From Candidatus Electrothrix aestuarii (GTDB lineage Bacteria; Desulfobacterota; Desulfobulbia; Desulfobulbales; Desulfobulbaceae), in assembly GCA_032595685.2 (NCBI GenBank), contig CP159373.1, positions 4,937,821 to 5,001,820 on the forward strand: 64,000 nucleotides of DNA, written 5' to 3'. Made by a program: the position numbers and the translations under genes. This document shows, piece by piece, positions 1 to 7,331 of the stretch. Each line of letters opens with the position of its first letter. The stretch's first letter is position 1. The notes below the pieces were generated by a model that was given only the letters and a program-made list of their open reading frames with translations, ran no database searches and was not told the DNA's origin.

Positions 1-2
1 AA

Positions 3-782
3 CCGAGAACGCAGGAGTATTACCACCAGGCCCTGCAACGGCGGAAGGAAAGCAAGGACGGGCTCCTGAAAAATCTCAATACACGAGATCTTATTCCCAA
101 GGGGCATAAATCCGCTATGGAGCTGTTGATGGACACGGCCCTGAGCGGAGAACGGGATAGCCCGCTGGCCGATAATCTGGATGCCAAGGCCGAGGCCCTG
201 CAAAAGATGGCCGACGAAAAGATTGAAGAGGCTATCCAGCAGGCGGAAAAGAATATGGAAGGTATTGACATTCCAGATGAGGCCTGGGAAAATCTCCCTG
301 ATGAAACCAAGGCGAAAATGCCAGGCAAACAGGGTGGTCTGAATATCCGGGAATTGATTAAAGCCAAAGATAATGCAGAGCCTGACCCTGACGTACAGCT
401 GCTCAATGAACGCATGGAGGCTATCCTGCCGGGGATTACCGCCGGGGATCCCAAGAAGCTGGAGATGAGAGATTTCTCTTTTGACAAGATTGATGAAATC
501 ATGGAGGCTGTGGAGGAATTTTCCGGGAAAAAGGAAAAGGAAGCCAAGGACATTGCAGCCAAGGAGATCGCCAAGGCACGGGAGCAGGTGGAAAAGCAGG
601 TCGGAGACCTTGATGAACAGATTGAGCAGGCCAAGGCAACTCTGAAATCGGAAAACTCAGAAGACTCAGAGGAAGTACGCTCTCTGGAAGAGGCCAGACA
701 AAAAGTCCAAGAGAGCCTCCAGGCTTTTGACGATATTGATTTAGATGGAACCGGGAAAAAGAAAGCCCCCCCCCCGTATTGA
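3..782 (+). CDS. C-terminal part of T6SS DUF2169/pentapeptide adaptor, 5'-truncated by the window edge
   Basis: The reading frame is open from the first bases, so the gene begins outside the window and the internal ATG at 117 is not its start. The visible 260 residues are helical, acidic and lysine-rich with several long coiled-coil-like stretches, and no catalytic motif is seen. The frame ends in A-P-P-P-Y-stop just after a run of ten C at 766-775; removing one C would join it in frame to the next ORF (pentapeptide repeats). In T6SS loci a DUF2169 protein, often fused to or followed by pentapeptide repeats, precedes DUF3540 and DUF4150 genes and is thought to help load effectors. The DUF2169 domain itself would lie upstream and is not visible, so the identity is inferred from context. 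Confidence 0.55.
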   Translation, partial: PRTQEYYHQALQRRKESKDGLLKNLNTRDLIPKGHKSAMELLMDTALSGERDSPLADNLDAKAEALQKMADEKIEEAIQQAEKNMEGIDIPDEAWENLPDETKAKMPGKQGGLNIRELIKAKDNAEPDPDVQLLNERMEAILPGITAGDPKKLEMRDFSFDKIDEIMEAVEEFSGKKEKEAKDIAAKEIAKAREQVEKQVGDLDEQIEQAKATLKSENSEDSEEVRSLEEARQKVQESLQAFDDIDLDGTGKKKAPPPY

Positions 783-2046
783 TGTTGAGGAAATCCGGGC
801 CCAGACGCAACAGATTAATCCTCAACTCATGCAGGCCATGCAGCATGTCCAGACCATGAAGGACATGGGAATAGAGGACGAGAAAACTCAGGATTTGGAA
901 AAACAGATTAAGGAGTCCTTAGCCACCACCGAGCAGCAGATTGAAGAGGCCTTGATTGAGGCAGAAAAAGGCTTCCGTGAAGGATATATTATGGGGGCCC
1001 ATTTTATGGAAGAGGGTCTTTCCCCACACAAAGACCCTGTTGACGAGGTGACCAAACGTTTTCTGGAGCGTGTTTCCACAGGTGAAAAGGTGTCTGGAGG
1101 TGACTGGGCCTGTCTTGATCTTGCTGACCAGAATTTAGCTGAAATCGACCTAAGCGATGCCCTGTTGGAACAGGTCAATTTTAAGGGTGCAGATCTGAAG
1201 GGAGTCAATTTTTCCGGGGCCATACTCGCTCGGGCTGACCTGGAGGGTGCAGATTGCAGTGGTGCAAATTTTACTGAGGCCAACATCGGTGCAGTGCATG
1301 CGCTGCAAACAGACTTTACAGGTGCCAACCTCAAATCAGCAAAGCTCTCCAAAGGAAATTTTACCGAGGCCAATTTTGCTAAAGCAAACCTTGAAGATAT
1401 CGAGGCCCTGGAGCTGATTATTGATCGAACAAACTTTTCTAACGCCAGCATGCCCAAGGTGACTTTTTTACAGCTCACTATTTCAGGCGCTAATTTCTCT
1501 CAGGCCAATATAAACACCTCTGCCTTTTTGCAGTGTAAACTTACCAACTGTACGTTCTCTGAAGCAGTTATGCATAACTGCGCTTTTGTCGATACCACAC
1601 TGGAAACTCTGTGTTTTGACAAGGCCGACCTTTCCTCTGCCTGTTTTGTTGCTACAGAGCCGGAAAAATCAAGTTCAACAGAACTCACCTTTCAGGGAAC
1701 CCTGCTTAATCAGGCTAATTTCCAGAATATGGATATGCATAGTATGGATTTCAATCATGCCTACATGGAGAATGCCTTTTTTGGTGCAACAGACCTTTCC
1801 GGGGCAAATCTCAGCTATGGGCAGGCAAAGAATGCCCAGTTTCGCAAGGCAAATCTTCGCCAGGCAGTACTGGACCATATCAATCTGGACCAGGGATCAC
1901 TAGCCAAGGCCGATTTGACGCAAGCGTCTTTTCGGGGTGCCAACCTCCACGGCGTGGATGTCTTACGGGCCAAATTTAAAGACACCAATCTGAAGGAGTC
2001 CAACCTTGATGCAACCCTTATTGAACATTGGAGTTTTGAGCAATGA
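745..2046 (+). CDS. Pentapeptide-repeat protein of T6SS cassette (probably the 3' half of the preceding gene)
   Basis: About 430 residues. After a short helical lead-in (to about residue 110) come many A(D/N)LxX-type pentapeptide repeats such as ADLKG-VNFSG-AILAR-ADLEG, which form right-handed quadrilateral beta-helices. The nominal ATG lies inside the upstream gene and has no clear ribosome-binding site, so this is most likely the continuation of that gene after a 1-base slip in the C10 tract. It overlaps the next pentapeptide gene by 4 bases (ATGA), showing translational coupling. Pentapeptide proteins in T6SS loci accompany DUF2169/DUF3540/DUF4150 proteins; a structural or chaperone role in effector loading is inferred, not shown. 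Confidence 0.75.
   Translation: MEPGKRKPPPRIDVEEIRAQTQQINPQLMQAMQHVQTMKDMGIEDEKTQDLEKQIKESLATTEQQIEEALIEAEKGFREGYIMGAHFMEEGLSPHKDPVDEVTKRFLERVSTGEKVSGGDWACLDLADQNLAEIDLSDALLEQVNFKGADLKGVNFSGAILARADLEGADCSGANFTEANIGAVHALQTDFTGANLKSAKLSKGNFTEANFAKANLEDIEALELIIDRTNFSNASMPKVTFLQLTISGANFSQANINTSAFLQCKLTNCTFSEAVMHNCAFVDTTLETLCFDKADLSSACFVATEPEKSSSTELTFQGTLLNQANFQNMDMHSMDFNHAYMENAFFGATDLSGANLSYGQAKNAQFRKANLRQAVLDHINLDQGSLAKADLTQASFRGANLHGVDVLRAKFKDTNLKESNLDATLIEHWSFEQ
766..775 (+). repeat. C10 homopolymer tract at a frameshift
   Basis: Ten consecutive C residues lie at the junction of two overlapping frames. With nine C the upstream frame reads through K-A-P-P-R-I-D-V-E into the downstream pentapeptide protein. 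It is either a slippage (phase-variation) site or an assembly error. Confidence 0.8.
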
Positions 2047-3095
2047 CAGGAGAAGATCTCTCAAGAGCGGTTAAAGGAGGAGACTTCTTTTATGATGAGG
2101 ACTTCTCTGGCATGGATTGCCGAGGGGTTGATTTTTCTGGAGCTATCTTTAACAAAATCTGTTTTGATAATTGTGATTTCACAGGCGCAAACCTTAAAGA
2201 GGCCCTGTTTACGGAATGCTCTCTTAAGAACAGTATACTCAAGGACAGTACGCTCAACGAAACATTATTTAATAATACAGACCTCAGTCAGGCCGACTTT
2301 CAGGGGATTGCCACGGAGTTTGTCAAATTTATCAAGTGCTCAATGAACGGGATAAATTTTTCCGGTGCCCGCCTCAGCGGGATGTGTGTCTTTATTGAAT
2401 CCTGCCTGGAAGAGGCTGTATTTAACAAAGCAGATTTAGATACGGCTGTTTTTACCACCTGCTCAATGAAGGGAAGTAATTTTTCGCAATCACATCATTT
2501 CAAAACCACATTTTATCAATGCGAATTTGAGCAAACAAGTTTTCAAGGAGCAACTATCAACCTTTCCCTTTTTCACGGGGCTTCACTGAATGGAACAGAT
2601 TTCAGCGAAATGGACCTCAACCAGGTTCAGTTCCGTGAAAGCTCGTTGAACAACTGTAATTTTTATAAAACGCAACTCAAACAGGGTGGCTTTGTCCAGG
2701 CCTCCTGTAAAGGGTCTCTCTTTGATGAAGCTTTGCTCGAACTGGCAAATTTTTACGAAGCTGAACTCACGGGTTCCAGGTTTATCAAGGCTGATATGCG
2801 AATGGTCAGTATGCAGAATGCCATCCTGAACATGAGCGACTTTTCATCAGCTCATCTGTATCAGGCCCAGCTGGAAGGCGTTCAGGCGAATGACTCGCTC
2901 TTCAAGGAAAGTGATCTCACCTATGCTGATCTCTCTCATGCTCAAATAAAAAATTCCAGTTTTTCCGGGGCAAACCTCTTTATGACCAACCTGCACATGG
3001 TGCGTGACGAACATACGATCTGGAGCGGTTCGAACAAAGCCTTAGCACGGGGTACCGATGAAAAAAGATTAAAATCTGAATCCTGGGGAATATAA
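2043..3095 (+). CDS. Pentapeptide-repeat protein, T6SS-associated
   Basis: 350 residues, almost wholly pentapeptide repeats (for example GVDFSG-AIFNK, GANLK-EALFT, ADLDT-AVFTT), predicted to fold as a long beta-helix without signal peptide or membrane segment. The start ATG overlaps the stop of the preceding pentapeptide gene (ATGA) and its own stop overlaps the next start (TAATG), so four genes are coupled. It is likely a paralogue or partner of the preceding protein. The family name is firm; the function in the secretion apparatus is inferred from position. Confidence 0.85.
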   Translation: MTGEDLSRAVKGGDFFYDEDFSGMDCRGVDFSGAIFNKICFDNCDFTGANLKEALFTECSLKNSILKDSTLNETLFNNTDLSQADFQGIATEFVKFIKCSMNGINFSGARLSGMCVFIESCLEEAVFNKADLDTAVFTTCSMKGSNFSQSHHFKTTFYQCEFEQTSFQGATINLSLFHGASLNGTDFSEMDLNQVQFRESSLNNCNFYKTQLKQGGFVQASCKGSLFDEALLELANFYEAELTGSRFIKADMRMVSMQNAILNMSDFSSAHLYQAQLEGVQANDSLFKESDLTYADLSHAQIKNSSFSGANLFMTNLHMVRDEHTIWSGSNKALARGTDEKRLKSESWGI

Positions 3096-3754
3096 TGCAA
3101 AATGTAGCTGAGAAAATCATTCCGATTCATGGTGATACGCTGCCCGGTATCCGGGAGTGTTCTGTACAGGACATTCAACCCGGTGGCATCCGAGTCAATA
3201 TCGATGGCAGATCAAGACGAGCGAAACAGGCATTTTCCTGTCTCGTCAGCCCGGAAATTGGAGATATTGTTCTTTGCTCGGAAAATGCTCAGGGCATGCT
3301 CTATATTCTTGCCATCATTGAACGTCCGACCGCACAAAAAATGCGCCTTGCTTTTCCTGCTGATACAGACATTCAACTCAAGCAGGGTGCGTTGAATATA
3401 CACGCTCCAGACCATATTAATGTTGCCTCTGATAATCTGCATTGCTTCTCCCAAAAAGCCGTCCATGTCAGCGAGGAGGCGGTTATCTCCTATGAAAATG
3501 TGACTGCCCAGGGAAAAGATTTACAGGCCAACTACTCAACTGTCCGCGTGCTCAGTAAATTGATTAACACCATAGCAGGCCAGATGATCAATCGATTCAA
3601 AGGCTACATGAGAAGCACAGAGGATCATGATATGGTCAAGGCTACGCAACTTACACGAACGGCGACCCATCTCCACTCTATTGACGGCGAACACACACTC
3701 ATCAACAGTAAGAAATGCACCAAGATAGACGGGGAAAAAATATTGATGGGGTGA
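3095..3754 (+). CDS. DUF3540 family protein, T6SS effector-loading cassette
   Basis: 219 residues. An N-terminal beta-rich region (CLVSPEIGD, ILAIIERP) resembles an OB/gp5-like fold, followed by a beta-helix-like stretch (DTDIQLKQG, NIHAPDHINVASDN) and a C-terminal THLHSIDGEHTLINS segment, the usual make-up of DUF3540. The family is found beside DUF2169, pentapeptide and DUF4150 genes in T6SS clusters, as here. It probably connects a spike or PAAR-like tip with cargo. Start and stop are tightly coupled to the upstream gene. Family assignment is from pattern recognition and gene order. Confidence 0.75.
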   Translation: MQNVAEKIIPIHGDTLPGIRECSVQDIQPGGIRVNIDGRSRRAKQAFSCLVSPEIGDIVLCSENAQGMLYILAIIERPTAQKMRLAFPADTDIQLKQGALNIHAPDHINVASDNLHCFSQKAVHVSEEAVISYENVTAQGKDLQANYSTVRVLSKLINTIAGQMINRFKGYMRSTEDHDMVKATQLTRTATHLHSIDGEHTLINSKKCTKIDGEKILMG

Positions 3755-3794
3755 TTCGCTCCCTATAAATTATTTAAAAAAAAAGAGGTCATCA

Positions 3795-4193
3795 ATGTTT
3801 GCAAATTGTTCAATGCCCGGCATGGATATAGCGTTTCCTGATGTCTGCAAGACACCGGTAGGGCCTGCCATCGTTCCAATTCCATATCCTAATATAGCGA
3901 TGAAAACTATGGCCGTTCCCCCTACGACATCAATGAAACATCTTATCATGTTCATGCCATCTCACCATGTAGGAACAACTGTCCCCACCACTATGGGAGA
4001 TAATGCAGGGGCATTGGGTGGTGTTGCTTCCCAAATTATGATGGGTCCTGCCCGTAACACGAAAAGCAGTATGAAGGTTATTACCGGTGGGATGCCTGCC
4101 ACACGAATGCTGGACACCACTATGCAGAATCTGACCAACGCATCCGGCATGACCTTGGTCCCTGGCCAATTTAAAGTCTTATATCTCTCATAG
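3795..4193 (+). CDS. PAAR-like DUF4150 protein (T6SS spike tip)
   Basis: 132 residues, rich in Pro, Met and Gly. It shows the DUF4150 pattern: FPDVCKTP near residue 17, the IPYPNIA block near 31, and DNAGA with GGVASQ in the middle, ending in P-G-Q-x-x-V-x-x-L-S. DUF4150 proteins are PAAR-like and are thought to sharpen the VgrG spike and carry effectors. There is no C-terminal toxin extension, so it would act with separately encoded cargo. A ribosome-binding site (aagagg) precedes the ATG by about 7 bases. The gap of 40 bases from the DUF3540 gene suggests one transcript. Confidence 0.8.
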   Translation: MFANCSMPGMDIAFPDVCKTPVGPAIVPIPYPNIAMKTMAVPPTTSMKHLIMFMPSHHVGTTVPTTMGDNAGALGGVASQIMMGPARNTKSSMKVITGGMPATRMLDTTMQNLTNASGMTLVPGQFKVLYLS

Positions 4194-4260
4194 AATGATT
4201 ATAGATCCTATAGTTACTATAAATCCATAACGCCACCTTGCTACAAATTTGGAGTAAAAA

Positions 4261-4542
4261 ATGGCAGACCAGGAAAAGGACAAGCAACAACAGCCTCATA
4301 TTCAATTTCACGTTCCACCCGATCTTGAATATGTGTATCGTGATATCTTTAACGTCTACGCAAGACCAAATGACGTCCTGATTGAATTCGGTAACCATCA
4401 CAGAGCAATGCCAGAGCATGCAAGTATCTCCAACCGGATAGTTATGTCGATCTCTGACGCCTACTTGTTAGTCCAGACAATGCAACAGGCCCTGCAGAAA
4501 GCACAGGCCCAAATGCAACACAAGCTTTCAAGTTCTGAATAA
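4261..4542 (+). CDS. DUF3467-like small protein
   Basis: 93 residues, soluble. The pattern Y-x-N/D-I-F-N-V-Y-A-x-P-x-D-V-L-I-E-F-G followed by NRIVMSISDAYLL and a helical glutamine-rich tail matches DUF3467 proteins, whose function is unknown. GGAG lies about 7 bases before the ATG. It sits between the PAAR-like gene and tssJ, and its presence within a T6SS locus is worth noting because DUF3467 is otherwise scattered. The frame is certain because the adjacent intergenic stretches leave no alternative; the family call is moderate. Confidence 0.65.
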   Translation: MADQEKDKQQQPHIQFHVPPDLEYVYRDIFNVYARPNDVLIEFGNHHRAMPEHASISNRIVMSISDAYLLVQTMQQALQKAQAQMQHKLSSSE

Positions 4543-4712
4543 GCAGGGCACCTCTCTGTTCCTCTGCACCACTTTTTCGTTTGAAAATATCGCAAATATG
4601 TTCTAAAAATTAGACTAAGCTAACTTTTTTATTTTACTTTTGTACATCTGCTCCAAATCCCAAAGGAAAGAACAAAACAAATCAAGCTGATGAGCTTTTC
4701 AGCAGCAAATAT

Positions 4713-5288
4713 ATGGTTCAACGATTTATAGCCCAGCACGCACAGAAAAAAATACCCCTTCTTTTTCTTCTTTGCCTTTTGCTTCTCACATCCTGCGCAG
4801 CCGATGCCCCGGAACCGGAATGGAAATACGGAGAAGATGCCATTGATATCGTCTACCGTGCAACACCGGATCTTAATACAAAGGACGGTGATCCCAATGC
4901 GCTGCTCCTGGTGATCTATCAGCTCAAAGAGGTTAACGAATTCAACCGCCTTGCAGGGTATACAGAGGGACTCAAACAACTGCTTGAAGCCAAAGTATTT
5001 GACGAGAGCGTGATGGCCCTGAAAAAAATCTATATTGAGCCGGGTGGTGCGCGTAGAATCACCCTTGATCGCGCAGAGCACACCCGTTTTGTTGGTATCG
5101 TTGCGGGCTATTACGACCTGGAACCCTACCGCTGTGTCACTGTACAAGACATTGAGTATGAAACAGAAAAACACGGATTATTCAAAATCTGGAAAAATAC
5201 AAAAATCAGCCTGCTTGGCATCAGCCTTACCTTGGGACGGGACGGACTGCGGGTTATACGCAAAACGGAGGTAAAGCGTGGTTCCTGA
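4713..5288 (+). CDS. tssJ: TssJ, T6SS outer-membrane lipoprotein
   Basis: 191 residues with a lysine-containing N-terminus, a hydrophobic stretch and a lipobox LLTSC, so the mature protein starts at Cys28 and is anchored in the outer membrane facing the periplasm. The rest is the beta-sandwich of the TssJ/VasD family (DAIDIVYRATPDLN, LLLVIYQLKEV, FVGIVAGYYDLE). TssJ binds the periplasmic end of TssM in the TssJLM membrane complex. It overlaps tssK by 11 bases. The ribosome-binding site before the ATG is weak. A 170-base gap separates it from the DUF3467 gene. Confidence 0.92.
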   Translation: MVQRFIAQHAQKKIPLLFLLCLLLLTSCAADAPEPEWKYGEDAIDIVYRATPDLNTKDGDPNALLLVIYQLKEVNEFNRLAGYTEGLKQLLEAKVFDESVMALKKIYIEPGGARRITLDRAEHTRFVGIVAGYYDLEPYRCVTVQDIEYETEKHGLFKIWKNTKISLLGISLTLGRDGLRVIRKTEVKRGS

Positions 5289-6663
5289 ACAGCCAATATT
5301 TTGGCACCAAGGGTTATTTCTTCAGCCCCAGCATTTCCAGCATCTGGATCGCTATCAGCAGTCATTGCTCTATCCGACCCAATTCTGCCTACAGCCCTAT
5401 TTCTGGGGAATTCAGAATATAGAAATTAACGAGGCTGCCCTGCTGAATAGGGTCGTCGAACTAACAGCCTTTGAAGCCATTTTTCAAGATGGTACCTGGG
5501 TTGTCCTGGGAAAGAATGCCGTCCTCCCTTCCCGGTCCTTTGCTGACCATGAAGCCGTCTTTATTGAAGATGAGACCTTTCCACTCTATATTGGCCTCAA
5601 ACACTGGGACAGATTCCGTCCCAATGTGGCTTCAGAAGGCGAACACGCACCAGAAGGAATCCGATACCAAAAAGATATTGATCCAGTGGAATGTGAGGAT
5701 CTCTATGAAGGCGGTCCGGCTGCTTCAATGTATCTCCTGAGCCATCGGTTGGAACTCTTCTGGAAAGACGAACTTCCAGACAAAGACGAGTATTTGCTTC
5801 TTCCTGTGGGCAGACTCCGAACAAAAGGTGAGGAGGTCCGCTTTTCAGGTCGCTTTATCCCGCCTATTTTTATGCTTCAGGGATCGCCACGTCTGCTGCA
5901 GATAGCCAAACAGATCCGTGAGCATATTCAGGCCCGATGCCGTATATTGGAGACCTATAAACCAGCAGGAAGTCATGCCTACAAAAACATGGCCCTTGAA
6001 AACCTGAATTATTTATCGGCTCTCAAATCGCTTAACCGCTACCTTACCCTGTTACAGCATTTTATCGAGACGCCCAGGGTGCATCCCTGGACATTATATG
6101 CTGTGCTCCGACAGTTTATAGGAGAACTGAGCACCTTCAGCGACAGGATGAATGCTCTGGGGCAGCTGCGTGACGGCACAACACTCCTTCCCGCCTATGA
6201 TCATCTGGATCTTGAAACCTGCTTCAATGAGAGCCTGCAGCTGATAGGCGAGCTACTGGAGGGTATTGTCATGGGGGCTGAAAACATTATCAGCCTGACC
6301 AGAAAAGACGACACGTTCTCCTGTGAAATCCCCCCAGAGACTCTGCAACAACGCAATATATACTGCCTCATGGTTCGCCTCTTTGCTGATGACGACCAGG
6401 TAAAAGATACAATGGTTCGCCATGTTAAAATAGGCCATTGTGATGCAATCCCTGTTATGATCGCTCGAGCGCTCAGCGGTATTCCCTTAGAATACAGGGA
6501 TATCCCTCCTCTGGGTATGGCTCGCCGAGAAGACAGTTGGTGTTTCCAACTTGACATTGATCATCCCCGCTGGAGAGAGGTCACAGCAGACGGTCGTCTC
6601 TGTCTCCACTGGGACAATGCTCCTGATGACTCGATAATAGAACTCGTCATCACTCGGATCTAA
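5278..6663 (+). CDS. tssK: TssK, T6SS baseplate adaptor
   Basis: 461 residues starting with GTG, preceded by GGAGGT at good spacing. The N-terminus (IFWHQGLFLQPQHFQHLD) is the hallmark of the TssK/ImpJ/VasE family. TssK forms trimers linking the baseplate wedges (TssEFG) to the cytoplasmic parts of TssL and TssM. Length and gene order (J-K-L-M) fit the family norm. The gene overlaps tssJ by 11 bases, so translation is coupled. Confidence 0.95.
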   Translation: MVPEQPIFWHQGLFLQPQHFQHLDRYQQSLLYPTQFCLQPYFWGIQNIEINEAALLNRVVELTAFEAIFQDGTWVVLGKNAVLPSRSFADHEAVFIEDETFPLYIGLKHWDRFRPNVASEGEHAPEGIRYQKDIDPVECEDLYEGGPAASMYLLSHRLELFWKDELPDKDEYLLLPVGRLRTKGEEVRFSGRFIPPIFMLQGSPRLLQIAKQIREHIQARCRILETYKPAGSHAYKNMALENLNYLSALKSLNRYLTLLQHFIETPRVHPWTLYAVLRQFIGELSTFSDRMNALGQLRDGTTLLPAYDHLDLETCFNESLQLIGELLEGIVMGAENIISLTRKDDTFSCEIPPETLQQRNIYCLMVRLFADDDQVKDTMVRHVKIGHCDAIPVMIARALSGIPLEYRDIPPLGMARREDSWCFQLDIDHPRWREVTADGRLCLHWDNAPDDSIIELVITRI

Positions 6664-6680
6664 AAAAGTGTACCAATAAC

Positions 6681-7325
6681 ATGCGCCTCGTTGACTGTTT
6701 CTGTGATCTTTTTGCTCTTGTCCTCAGCCTTCCTGAAAATCAAGAGCAAGATCTTGATGCTCAGCAAACCCAGGAAACCTTTCTCACGCTTGTCGAAGAA
6801 GCCCGCCAGTGTGCCAGGGAACGAGGGTATAACCAGCAGCAATTCGAAGAAGCTCTGTTCGCTGTTACCGTATGGGTTGATGAAACAATACTCTGTTCAG
6901 ACCTTCCATTCGTTACCACTTGGTCAACATATCAATTACAGCTCCATTTCTTTGGCATAAATAACGGCGGCGATCAGTTTTATGATCGCCTTGATGCTCT
7001 TGATCGTCAGAACACACAGCTTTTAGAGGTTTTCGCCTACTGCCTCGCTTTAGGTTTTCATGGTCGGCTCTATGGAGACACAGCTGCTCTGGAAGAACGA
7101 CGCGCTGAGCTCAACAACAGGCTATATGGCGACTCTGCTCCGTCGGACAAACTCTTTCCTGCCAGTTACCGTAGCGGCACGAGCAAACATGGCTATATCC
7201 CACCGAAAATATATGCTCTTCGTACACTCGTGTTGTTCTTGCTTCCCCTGTCAATTCTTATCGGTATCTATTTTATATTTTTTTATCGTCTTGATATCCA
7301 TATGCAATCCATTCTTCGAGGCTAG
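6681..7325 (+). CDS. tssL: TssL (DotU family), T6SS inner-membrane protein
   Basis: 214 residues. The cytoplasmic helical hook domain shows the DotU signatures FAVTVWVDETIL and LQLHFFGINNGGDQFYDRL, followed near residue 186 by a single hydrophobic segment (TLVLFLLPLSILIGIYF) and a very short periplasmic tail. It lacks the OmpA-like peptidoglycan-binding extension found in some TssL proteins. TssL dimerises and joins TssM and TssJ in the trans-envelope complex. It follows tssK by 17 bases. Confidence 0.93.
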   Translation: MRLVDCFCDLFALVLSLPENQEQDLDAQQTQETFLTLVEEARQCARERGYNQQQFEEALFAVTVWVDETILCSDLPFVTTWSTYQLQLHFFGINNGGDQFYDRLDALDRQNTQLLEVFAYCLALGFHGRLYGDTAALEERRAELNNRLYGDSAPSDKLFPASYRSGTSKHGYIPPKIYALRTLVLFLLPLSILIGIYFIFFYRLDIHMQSILRG

Positions 7326-7331
7326 AAGCGA

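Noticed and set aside
20-634. Long Ser-rich minus-strand ORF opposite the first gene
   Set aside because: It is the antisense shadow of an acidic, coiled-coil coding region; composition (Ser, Leu, Arg repeats) is that of a reversed frame and no ribosome-binding site exists.
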